This document shows positions 21,017 through 28,980 of a stretch of 35,109 nucleotides of DNA, piece after piece; position 1 is the stretch's first letter, and the number at the start of each line of letters is the position of its first letter. The position numbers and the translations under genes are program-made. This DNA comes from Hydrogenothermaceae bacterium. GTDB lineage: Bacteria > Aquificota > Aquificia > Aquificales > Hydrogenothermaceae. The notes below the pieces were generated by a model. The model did no database searches. It was not told where the DNA came from and worked only from the letters and a program-made list of their open reading frames with translations. The stretch lies in contig WFXI01000236.1 of the NCBI GenBank assembly GCA_015490675.1, positions 1 to 35,109 on the forward strand. Direction: 5' to 3'.

Positions 21017-21709
21017 TTACTTAAATGCTGCCAGTAATTTGTCTGCTTTTTCTGCAATGTTAATGTCAAATAGTGCTATTGTTGGAAGTAACCAAGAAAC
21101 TCTAAATCTTGCATCCCCATCTTTGTTTTCTCCCCAGTAAGATAAAGCAACCCTTCCAAATCCTGCGTCTTCTTCTACATCTTTCGCCCCTCTTAAAAAT
21201 CTTCTAGCAACATTTGGAAGTTGTTCATAAGGTACTGGCTTTCCCTCTTGTCCCCTTTGTTTTACTAACTCTGTAGCAGTTCCTACATTTCTAACAGCCT
21301 CTATTAAGTGATGTAACTTGTGTTTTTTGAAGTAAGTTAATAAAATGGCTCCTGCAGGTACTCTTAGAATTTCTATATTACTATCTCCCTCCCTTAATTC
21401 TCCAATTAAATACGCTTTCCCTTCAAACATTTCAATATGAGCAAAAATTTTTTTGTTTTTGGGAAGTTCATGGATTATTTCTTCTACTTCATATTTAATT
21501 TCTTCTTCTTCGTATTTATCCCCCACATTCCTTTTACCTGTCTCTGCCGTAAAGAAAGTAGCTTCTCCATCTTTTTTTCCAAATAAAAGGTCAAACCCCC
21601 ATCTTTTCAAAGCTTTGAGTTTAAATTCTCTTTCTTTTTCAGGTTGCCCTAATGTTTCAAAAACAAGTGTGTTAATAGCCTGTAATTCTCTAAGTTGAAA
21701 TAAATCCAA
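21017..21709 (-). CDS. Hypothetical protein (230 aa), first gene of RAMP/prefoldin cluster (TTG start)
   Basis: TTG at 21709 with upstream SD GGAGGG; stop 15 nt from next gene; contains [14 protein letters not shown] and [27 protein letters not shown]; family not recognised. Confidence 0.75.
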   Translation of the reverse strand: MDLFQLRELQAINTLVFETLGQPEKEREFKLKALKRWGFDLLFGKKDGEATFFTAETGKRNVGDKYEEEEIKYEVEEIIHELPKNKKIFAHIEMFEGKAYLIGELREGDSNIEILRVPAGAILLTYFKKHKLHHLIEAVRNVGTATELVKQRGQEGKPVPYEQLPNVARRFLRGAKDVEEDAGFGRVALSYWGENKDGDARFRVSWLLPTIALFDINIAEKADKLLAAFK

Positions 21710-21757
21710 TTTTTCCCTCCATTTTATTAAATTTTATAAAAGTTATTATATATTTAT

Positions 21758-21785
21758 AATTTATTTCTAATAATATTTTTGTCAA
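21758..21785 (-). promoter_or_regulatory. Candidate promoter for RAMP/prefoldin cluster
   Basis: Minus strand TTGACA (21785-21780), 16-nt spacer, TAAATT (21763-21758), about 50 nt upstream of the TTG start. Confidence 0.5.
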
Positions 21786-21790
21786 GTAAT

Positions 21791-21809
21791 TTTAGTAATA
21801 TATACTAAA
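21791..21809. promoter_or_regulatory. Operator-like perfect palindrome TTTAGTA-ATATA-TACTAAA
   Basis: 7-bp perfect arms, 5-nt centre, immediately upstream of the TTGACA element. Confidence 0.4.
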
Positions 21810-21821
21810 TTTGTATTTGCA

Positions 21822-21850
21822 AATAAAAAAAGCCTGCACAAGGCAGGCTT
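21822..21850 (-). terminator. Rho-independent terminator of the cytochrome gene/operon
   Basis: Minus strand AAGCCTGC-CTTGT-GCAGGCTT followed by TTTTTT; 8-bp perfect stem, 5-nt loop. Confidence 0.9.
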
Positions 21851-21881
21851 AAATTAGTAGGATTAGCAGGAGCAGGGAGGT

Positions 21882-23912
21882 CTATTTTTGAAGTTTAGAA
21901 TTTAAGTAAAAATCTAGGAGGGTTTTAAATACTGCTACAAGTTGTTTTTCCTCTAACCCTGGGCCTGAAAGTTTTAGGTTATAAAAATCCTCACCTTCTA
22001 AAGAGTTTCCTCCATCTTTTGTTCCAAAAGCTTTATCAAATAAATCTCTACCATAAACAAACTGTTGTGTTAAAACAACCTGTAGATATCTTCCATCAAG
22101 GCCATAAGCTCTATCTTTAGAAGGCATAAAAAGAGATTGCTTTATAGCATTGTTGTTATCTAGATATCCTATCAGATTTTTGTTAGTAAGAATGTTAGTA
22201 GAAGATGTTATTTTTAGATATTCTTTAGCTATATTAAAATCCAAGTTCCCATTTGAGCTAATACATTGATTATTCGTAGAATCATAAGTAACATATCCTA
22301 GTATTCTACAAATACCCTCATTGTTACTTCTAAAATGGTCTATTCCATTTGTCATTGTAAAGTAGAGTTGATATTCTCCATAATCTTTAGGGTCATACTG
22401 CCCTGCTATTAGTCCTAAGTATCCTGAGGCATTCCCATCTTCAATCTGGTTTAGCTTATCAGCCCAGTATTTAATATCATATACATCACTATTGTATCCA
22501 TAATTTGTATCTTTCCAACCTGCAGATTTTGGTAATTTTCTCCAGTAAGAAAATGTGTTATCAACTGTTCCACTTATAGCTCCGTGGCAAGCTATACAGA
22601 ATGCCATTTCTTCTTCTGTTTGAGGTCTTAAATTACCGTTTTTATCCTCTATCCATCCTCCCATTAACCAGGTATCAGGGTCATTTGGCATTAAACCATT
22701 ATCGTAAGGTTTATATGCCAATTCTTCACCTTCTTCTCCTTCCTCAGGAGGATTACTTAAATCTTGCATAGCAATTTTTTTCATATATCTAAATTCTTTT
22801 AATTGTCCTGTTTTTCCTGCAAGTTGTGGATTGTTTTGCCAATCAGGGTCTATATAATAAACAGGATGAGCAAATTCTGTTCCTACAGGATAAAGCCCAA
22901 CTTTTTCGAAGCCTTTATATTGCCATACCTGTATATTAGAAGCATCTCCTACATAATAATCTGGAACCTGTAAAAATTTAATCCCATCTGCTAAAACCTG
23001 ATATTTAATTCTATATTTATCTAATATTTGTGTATTTAGTGTCTCTACTTCGCAGTTATCTGTTACTTGTTTAATGGTACATTCTAAAATAGCAAGGTTA
23101 ACTTTGTATATGTCTTTATTATAGATACCGTTTTCTTTTCTAAATTTTTCAGGAAGTCTTATCATTGCTGAATCAAGTCTTCCATTTGTAGGGAAAAATC
23201 CTGGAAAATGTTTCCAGTCATAGGCTCTCCACCAAGTATTTGTAGTATTATCATGAGTTGTTTCTGAAGTGTAAATAAACCCTTCATTATCTATGTAGTT
23301 TGTTTTTACAAAGGAAGTTCCATTCCATTTATAAAGTGGTGGCATATCTAATTTATATTTTCCAAGACCAATAGGATTATCACTTCCAAGATATAGACCT
23401 TGATTATATGCACTTTCCCAGTTGTTTTTCCTAATCCAATTATCAATAGAAACTATTTTGTTATCTTTGTTATCTTTAACCTGTTTATTTACTAAATCTA
23501 ATTCTGTCCATTTTTTACCATTTGCTAAAATTTTCTCTATTGTTTTTTCTGGTGATACAGCATTTAACCAGGGATTATCATTTGCAGGAAACCTGAGCCA
23601 GTTAATCTGGTTCTCCCAGTCTCCAGCATTATCTACAGGTGTATTTCCTGCATTATGACAAACATAACAAGGATTAGCAAATGCTTCTCCTGTTTTTGCT
23701 TTTCCTGTATCCGTATAACACTCTAATGGTATATATGCTGTTGGATTTTTATATTTTGTAAACCAAGGAAAACCTGCTATCAATCTTGGTGATAAATCTT
23801 TATCTGCATCATATTCACCTACAGGGTCAGATACATCAACTCCTCCAATGTTACAACCTGTAATAAATAACGGTAAAACTAATAAAGCTGACAAACTTTT
23901 TTTAATTGTCAT
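21882..23912 (-). CDS. Diheme c-type cytochrome-like lipoprotein (676 aa)
   Basis: Lipoprotein signal MTIKKSLSALLVLPLFITGC; two CxxCH motifs (CYVCH, CIACH). Confidence 0.8.
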   Translation of the reverse strand: MTIKKSLSALLVLPLFITGCNIGGVDVSDPVGEYDADKDLSPRLIAGFPWFTKYKNPTAYIPLECYTDTGKAKTGEAFANPCYVCHNAGNTPVDNAGDWENQINWLRFPANDNPWLNAVSPEKTIEKILANGKKWTELDLVNKQVKDNKDNKIVSIDNWIRKNNWESAYNQGLYLGSDNPIGLGKYKLDMPPLYKWNGTSFVKTNYIDNEGFIYTSETTHDNTTNTWWRAYDWKHFPGFFPTNGRLDSAMIRLPEKFRKENGIYNKDIYKVNLAILECTIKQVTDNCEVETLNTQILDKYRIKYQVLADGIKFLQVPDYYVGDASNIQVWQYKGFEKVGLYPVGTEFAHPVYYIDPDWQNNPQLAGKTGQLKEFRYMKKIAMQDLSNPPEEGEEGEELAYKPYDNGLMPNDPDTWLMGGWIEDKNGNLRPQTEEEMAFCIACHGAISGTVDNTFSYWRKLPKSAGWKDTNYGYNSDVYDIKYWADKLNQIEDGNASGYLGLIAGQYDPKDYGEYQLYFTMTNGIDHFRSNNEGICRILGYVTYDSTNNQCISSNGNLDFNIAKEYLKITSSTNILTNKNLIGYLDNNNAIKQSLFMPSKDRAYGLDGRYLQVVLTQQFVYGRDLFDKAFGTKDGGNSLEGEDFYNLKLSGPGLEEKQLVAVFKTLLDFYLNSKLQK

Positions 23913-24252
23913 TCTGCCTTCCCCCAGCTTGATAAATTTTACAGTTTTCTTTCAAAGAACAGCTATCACAAAGATAACTACACATATTTATTGTGTCCTT
24001 AAAACTTGAAATACTACTTTTATGACATAAAAAGAGAGGGATACCCCTCTCTTTAGAAACTGTTTTGGCAACTTTTGCAGTGTTGTGGTTTATATTTGAT
24101 GTTATTAACACAATAGCGTCTGAACTTTCTAATATACTCCATATATCTGGATGAGATTTAAAGATAAACTTTGCTTTTAAGCCTTTTTGTTTACAAATTT
24201 TGCTGTATTCCTTTTTTAACTTTGATAAACCTCCTAAAACTGTTACTGTCAT
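23902..24252 (-). CDS. DUF2325-family protein with C-terminal Cys cluster
   Basis: TVTVLGGLSKLKKEYSKICK...DAIVLITSNINHNTAKVAKTVSKERGIPLFLCHKSS typical of DUF2325; C-terminal CSYLCDSCSLKENC. Confidence 0.7.
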   Translation of the reverse strand: MTVTVLGGLSKLKKEYSKICKQKGLKAKFIFKSHPDIWSILESSDAIVLITSNINHNTAKVAKTVSKERGIPLFLCHKSSISSFKDTINMCSYLCDSCSLKENCKIYQAGGRQNDN

Positions 24253-24270
24253 TTTTGTTACCTCTAGGCT

Positions 24271-25539
24271 TTAGAATATAAAGCCCATTCCTAGTTCAAA
24301 CACATCAGGTTCTCCACCACCTTTGTTATCCCTAAACTGATAGTCTGCTTTTAAGATGATGTTAGGGTGTGGTTTAAAGTTGAATCCTACCGTCCAGATT
24401 GTTTTGTCATTTGTTTTATCTGCTGTAAAGCCTGCAGGAACCTTTTCTTGAGTATTAAATCTTTCATATCTTACAAATATTGGAAGTGCAAATTTTTCGT
24501 TTTTTGTAATTAAAGGAAATACATCATAGGCTAAATTTACATAGTATCCATATACTTCCTTACCTATTGTTTGACCTAATGCAGTTGAAATTTTATCTGC
24601 ATCAGATAAGTATCCTTTTACATAAAGTCCTGTAACTTCAAAGTCTTTCCAGTTATATCTCAAGTGAATATCATACATTTGAACTGTTCCGTCTATTTTG
24701 TTTCCACTTGCATCAGTATCTCCTTGTCCAGAGTTTCCTCTATATGCAGAAATACCAGCCATTAATCCATCTATTCCTGTGTAATCAAATCTTCCAACTA
24801 TAGCCAAGTCTTCAGCATAAGCTTTTCCACCACCTTGTCTTCCACCTTTCACCCAGCTATCAGAAGAAAATCCTTTCGTAGTATTGTAATAAAAGCCATT
24901 CACAATACCTAAATAATAGGTAAAGTTATCAGCCGTACTAAACAGCATTATTCCATTTTCGTTCCATGTGGAAGGTATAATTTTTGTTTCAACTTCTGGT
25001 CTGTTTACTGAGTTAAAGAATATAGGTTCGTGTAGTAAGTTTGTTACACCTAAAGGTATAAGCTGGTTTCCTATTCTTATATTGAAATAGTCATTGAATA
25101 AAAGGTCTATATATAAAAACTCAACTTTTACTTCATCAGTATGTTCAAACTCAATTTCAGAGTTTAAAACTATGTTGTCTGTGAACTTATAACCTATATA
25201 TGGAATAAATCTATATGTGTCTGTCATATCTTTTTTTGTTGAACTTTGCCAGTTTTGGTAAATAATCTCACCATAACCACCTATAGATAAACCCTTTGGA
25301 GAAAAGTAAACTTTAGAAGCTGCATATCCCATACCTGCGAACTGTTGTTGCCTTAATTCAGGTATTGCAACTTGTTCTTTTAAATCTGCAATTTCGTCAA
25401 TTAGAAGTTGGTTCTTTTCCTCTAGAGCTTCTATTCTTTTTTTAAGTTCTTCTATAGTTACATCTGTAGAAGCTAAAGTTGTTGTAACTGTTGCTGTAGT
25501 AGCTAATGCTGTTAAAGCTAAGCTTGCCAATTTTTTCAT
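24271..25539 (-). CDS. Outer-membrane porin with N-terminal coiled coil
   Basis: Signal peptide, coiled coil IEELKKRIEALEEKNQLLIDEIADLKEQ, alternating beta-strand pattern, C-terminal ...ELGMGFIF. Confidence 0.85.
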   Translation of the reverse strand: MKKLASLALTALATTATVTTTLASTDVTIEELKKRIEALEEKNQLLIDEIADLKEQVAIPELRQQQFAGMGYAASKVYFSPKGLSIGGYGEIIYQNWQSSTKKDMTDTYRFIPYIGYKFTDNIVLNSEIEFEHTDEVKVEFLYIDLLFNDYFNIRIGNQLIPLGVTNLLHEPIFFNSVNRPEVETKIIPSTWNENGIMLFSTADNFTYYLGIVNGFYYNTTKGFSSDSWVKGGRQGGGKAYAEDLAIVGRFDYTGIDGLMAGISAYRGNSGQGDTDASGNKIDGTVQMYDIHLRYNWKDFEVTGLYVKGYLSDADKISTALGQTIGKEVYGYYVNLAYDVFPLITKNEKFALPIFVRYERFNTQEKVPAGFTADKTNDKTIWTVGFNFKPHPNIILKADYQFRDNKGGGEPDVFELGMGFIF

Positions 25540-25615
25540 CTATAAACCTCCTTTTTGATATTTAGTCTCAATTTCAATTTTGAAGTATAATATAGAAAAA
25601 AGAAACACTTGTTTT

Positions 25616-25642
25616 TATGATAATAAAGGCTTGTTTATCATA
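25616..25642. promoter_or_regulatory. Inverted repeat TATGATAA-N11-TTATCATA in divergent intergenic region
   Basis: 8-bp perfect arms between divergent porin and FMN-binding genes. Confidence 0.4.
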
Positions 25643-25694
25643 TTTTTTGCTGTTGTCAGATATATTATGGAAAAAAATAGAAGGAGGAAGTTAG

Positions 25695-26231
25695 TTGAAA
25701 ATAATAAAAGCCTTATTTGTTTCTGTATTAACTATTTTTAGTTTTTCATTTGCAATGTTACTAATAAAACCTGAAGAGGCAGTAAAAGAAGTTTTCCCAG
25801 ATGCAAAAATAGAAAAGAAAAACATTCTAATTACAAGAGCTAAAAAAGCTAAAATTTCTAAAATAACCAAAAAACCTTTAAAGTCCTCTATATTTACAGC
25901 ATATATAGCAAGGAAAAATGGAAAAGTAATTGGATATGCATTACTTCATTCCCATAGAATTAGGACAAAAAATGAAGTTGCATTAATATCTTTTGATAAA
26001 GATTGTAATGTGATAGATACAGAAATTATAGCTTTTTATGAACCTCCAGAATACATTCCATCAGACAAATGGCAGAAAAACTTTGAAGGTAAGAATAAAG
26101 ATAACCTCCCTGTTTTAAGACAAAATATACCAAACATTACTGGAGCAACCCTTTCTACACAGGGTTTAACGACAGGTGTTAGAGAAGCTATTGCAATTTG
26201 CGAAGTTGTTTTAAAGGAGCAATTTAAATGA
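25695..26231 (+). CDS. FMN-binding domain protein with signal peptide (TTG start)
   Basis: IPNITGATLSTQGLTTGVREAI matches the covalent-flavinylation motif [ST]GATxx[ST]; N-terminal signal peptide. Confidence 0.8.
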   Translation: MKIIKALFVSVLTIFSFSFAMLLIKPEEAVKEVFPDAKIEKKNILITRAKKAKISKITKKPLKSSIFTAYIARKNGKVIGYALLHSHRIRTKNEVALISFDKDCNVIDTEIIAFYEPPEYIPSDKWQKNFEGKNKDNLPVLRQNIPNITGATLSTQGLTTGVREAIAICEVVLKEQFK

Positions 26232-26704
26232 GATTTGTTGTTCAACATAAAAAAGCTGTTTATATAAATTTTCTAGTTATTTTATTCTCTTTGGCTATTT
26301 ATCCATTTCTGGCTCTTTATGTTTTATTTAAATATTTTACAAATGAGCTCTTCCCAAAAGATATAGTCCTTGCTTTACAGGGAAATCCTGAAGAGTTCTT
26401 AGAACCAAAATCTTTAGAAGCTATTATTGAAGCAATTCACATAGAAAGTTTTCTTTCTATAATCTTGTTTTTAACAATATTATCTATCTTCATAAGGGTA
26501 AATATATCTGATAAAGTAAAAATCTTCACAAGTTTGTTTTTATTTTTGTTTTATTTAGGATATATTTTTTCAATTTTTGCTATAAAGTTTGGATTAAATG
26601 CTTTTAGTTATGTATATTTTGCTTCGTTTATTGGATTTATTTCTTTATCTTTTATCGTTAACACTATAAATTTGTTTTCATTTTTAACAGGTAAAATAAA
26701 ATGA
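26228..26704 (+). CDS. Hypothetical integral membrane protein (158 aa)
   Basis: Four hydrophobic segments; ATGA overlap with upstream gene. Confidence 0.75.
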   Translation: MRFVVQHKKAVYINFLVILFSLAIYPFLALYVLFKYFTNELFPKDIVLALQGNPEEFLEPKSLEAIIEAIHIESFLSIILFLTILSIFIRVNISDKVKIFTSLFLFLFYLGYIFSIFAIKFGLNAFSYVYFASFIGFISLSFIVNTINLFSFLTGKIK

Positions 26705-27111
26705 AGGTAATATCTGTTGTAGCAATTCTTTTTGGTTTGATTTGTTTTATACAGATTTTTTCAGGAATTTATCTGTTTTTTATAAGATATCCTATTGAAA
26801 TTTTAAACGAACCTTTAAATAAAAGTTTACTTGGACTTGTAGAAGTAGCTTTCCCACATTTTTTAGCAATTTCATTAACAGTATTTATTATTCTTCATCT
26901 TTTCTACTTTTTCAAAGTGAACTTAAAAATATTTGTTTTTGCATTTATATTTTTCATTTCTGGAATGCTTGATATAATCTCGAATTTTTTAATAGTATAT
27001 CTATCTTCTAAATTTTATCTTTTAAAGCTTATGTCCTTTCTAACATTTGAAATTTGCTTTTTTATAGCCTGTATATCTCTAATACTATTATTTAAGAAAC
27101 GGCTTACTTAA
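26701..27111 (+). CDS. Hypothetical integral membrane protein (136 aa)
   Basis: Four hydrophobic segments with intramembrane His; ATGA overlap with upstream gene. Confidence 0.75.
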   Translation: MKVISVVAILFGLICFIQIFSGIYLFFIRYPIEILNEPLNKSLLGLVEVAFPHFLAISLTVFIILHLFYFFKVNLKIFVFAFIFFISGMLDIISNFLIVYLSSKFYLLKLMSFLTFEICFFIACISLILLFKKRLT

Positions 27112-27481
27112 ATCCTTTTTCTACAGGTAAACCTGCCTTTTTCCATTCTAAAATACCACCTTTTAAGTTATAGACATTTTTTATTCCCATATTTTCTAAA
27201 GCTTTAGAAGCAACAACACTTCTATTACCACTTCTACAATAAACTAAAACTTTTTTATTTCTTAATCCTTCTAAATATATGTATCTAAAAAGCTGAACAG
27301 GAATTAAGTTAGCACCTTTTATGTGTCCTTCTTCTGCGAACTCTTTTGGAGTTCTAACATCTAGAATAACTACATCTTTTTCTTTCATAAGTTTTGCAAA
27401 AGTTTTTGCATCTATGTTTTCAAATGCAAACGAAAAAGATATAGTTAAAAGTGTTATCATATATAAATATATATGTTTCAT
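27104..27481 (-). CDS. Periplasmic rhodanese-domain protein
   Basis: Signal peptide; DVVILDVRTPKEFAEEGHIKGANLIP and active loop CRSGNRS. Confidence 0.92.
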   Translation of the reverse strand: MKHIYLYMITLLTISFSFAFENIDAKTFAKLMKEKDVVILDVRTPKEFAEEGHIKGANLIPVQLFRYIYLEGLRNKKVLVYCRSGNRSVVASKALENMGIKNVYNLKGGILEWKKAGLPVEKGFK

Positions 27482-27585
27482 ACTGTAATCTCCTTATTTT
27501 AATATTCTGATATATTATAACTTGAATAATTTATTTATTGATATAACTTTTTTCAAGCCAAAAACAATACAAAAAGGGGAATTCT

Positions 27586-28932
27586 ATGTATAGAGTTGCA
27601 ATAGTAGGAAGACCAAATGTTGGTAAATCTTCTCTTTTTAATAGGATTGTAGGAAAGAGAAAAGCAATAGTTGAAGATATCCCAGGGGTTACTAGAGATA
27701 GACTAATATCTACAGCAGAATGGAGAGGTATACCTTTCGAAGTTGTAGATACAGGTGGATACATAGACACAGATAAAGACCAATTTGCACCATACATTCA
27801 AGAGCAAGTGAAAAAAGAGCTTGATGATGCAGATGCATTTATTTTAGTTGTTGATTCAAGAACAGGTTTAACAGAAGCAGATAAAGATGTTGCAAGGCTT
27901 TTACATCAAACAAAAAAACCTGTTTATGTTGCTGTTAATAAAATAGATAACCCTTTACAGGAAGACTTAATATACGAATTCTACGAACTTGGTTTTGATA
28001 AAGTATTTCCAGTATCTACAATACAAAAAAACGGAGTGGCAGACCTCTTAGATGCTGTGGTTGAAGATATACCAGATTACGAAATAGAAGCTTCAAAAAA
28101 AGAAATCAAAGAAGAAGAAAAACAAAAATCAGATGAAATTAAAGTTGCAATTGTAGGAAAACCAAATGCAGGAAAATCATCATTGTTAAATGCTATAACT
28201 GGAGAAGAAAGAGCTTTAGTTTCAAATATTCCAGGAACTACAAGAGATACAGTTGATACAGTTTTAGAAATAGATGGGAAAAGATACAGATTTTTAGATA
28301 CTGCAGGCCTAAGAAAAAAATCAAAGGTAGACTACGGAGTTGAGTTTTTTAGTGTAGGAAGAACATTAGATGCAATAAAGAAAGCTGATGTTATAGTTCA
28401 TGTAATAGATGCAAATCAAGGAGCAACAGAGCAAGACCAAAAAATAGCCCATTTAGCTCAAAAATACTACAAACCTGTTGTTATAGCTATAAATAAAATA
28501 GACACAATTCCAAATAAAAGAGAAGTCATAAATGCTTTAATAAATCAAGTTAGAGAGAAATTGTATTTTCTTCCGTATGCACCAATAGTTTTAGTTTCTG
28601 CCAAAAAGAAAAAAGGTATTGATAAACTTTTAAAAGAGATAGAAGAAGTATATGAACAGGTATGGAAAAGGGTTTCAACTGGTAAACTAAATAGAGCTAT
28701 AAAGCAACTTTTATCTTTACAGGCACCACCAACATACAGAGGAAAACCACTAAAAATATACTATGCAACACAGCTAGAGGGAAAACCACCTTGTTTTTTA
28801 ATGTTTGTGAATTATCCAGAAGGATTTAAAGAAAGTTATGTGAAGTATTTAGAAAATAACTTAAGAAAACTACTAGACTTAGAAAAAGCCCCTATAAAAT
28901 TACTCTTTAGAGATAGACATACACAAGATTAA
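27586..28932 (+). CDS. der: Ribosome biogenesis GTPase Der (EngA)
   Basis: Tandem GTPase domains: GRPNVGKSSLFN/DTGGY/NKID and GKPNAGKSSLLN/DTAGLR/NKID. Confidence 0.97.
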   Translation: MYRVAIVGRPNVGKSSLFNRIVGKRKAIVEDIPGVTRDRLISTAEWRGIPFEVVDTGGYIDTDKDQFAPYIQEQVKKELDDADAFILVVDSRTGLTEADKDVARLLHQTKKPVYVAVNKIDNPLQEDLIYEFYELGFDKVFPVSTIQKNGVADLLDAVVEDIPDYEIEASKKEIKEEEKQKSDEIKVAIVGKPNAGKSSLLNAITGEERALVSNIPGTTRDTVDTVLEIDGKRYRFLDTAGLRKKSKVDYGVEFFSVGRTLDAIKKADVIVHVIDANQGATEQDQKIAHLAQKYYKPVVIAINKIDTIPNKREVINALINQVREKLYFLPYAPIVLVSAKKKKGIDKLLKEIEEVYEQVWKRVSTGKLNRAIKQLLSLQAPPTYRGKPLKIYYATQLEGKPPCFLMFVNYPEGFKESYVKYLENNLRKLLDLEKAPIKLLFRDRHTQD

Positions 28933-28980
28933 AAGCTTAATGTTAAAATAATTCTAATTACTACTTTCGAGGTATCTTAT

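Noticed and set aside
20276-21709. Possible complete type III CRISPR-Cas locus
   Set aside because: No Cas10, Cas6, adaptation genes or repeat-spacer array found in the window; only RAMP-like sequence is supported
26036-26248. Minus-strand ORFs 26036-26248 and 27531-27797
   Set aside because: Antisense to the FMN-binding gene and to der respectively; shadow ORFs
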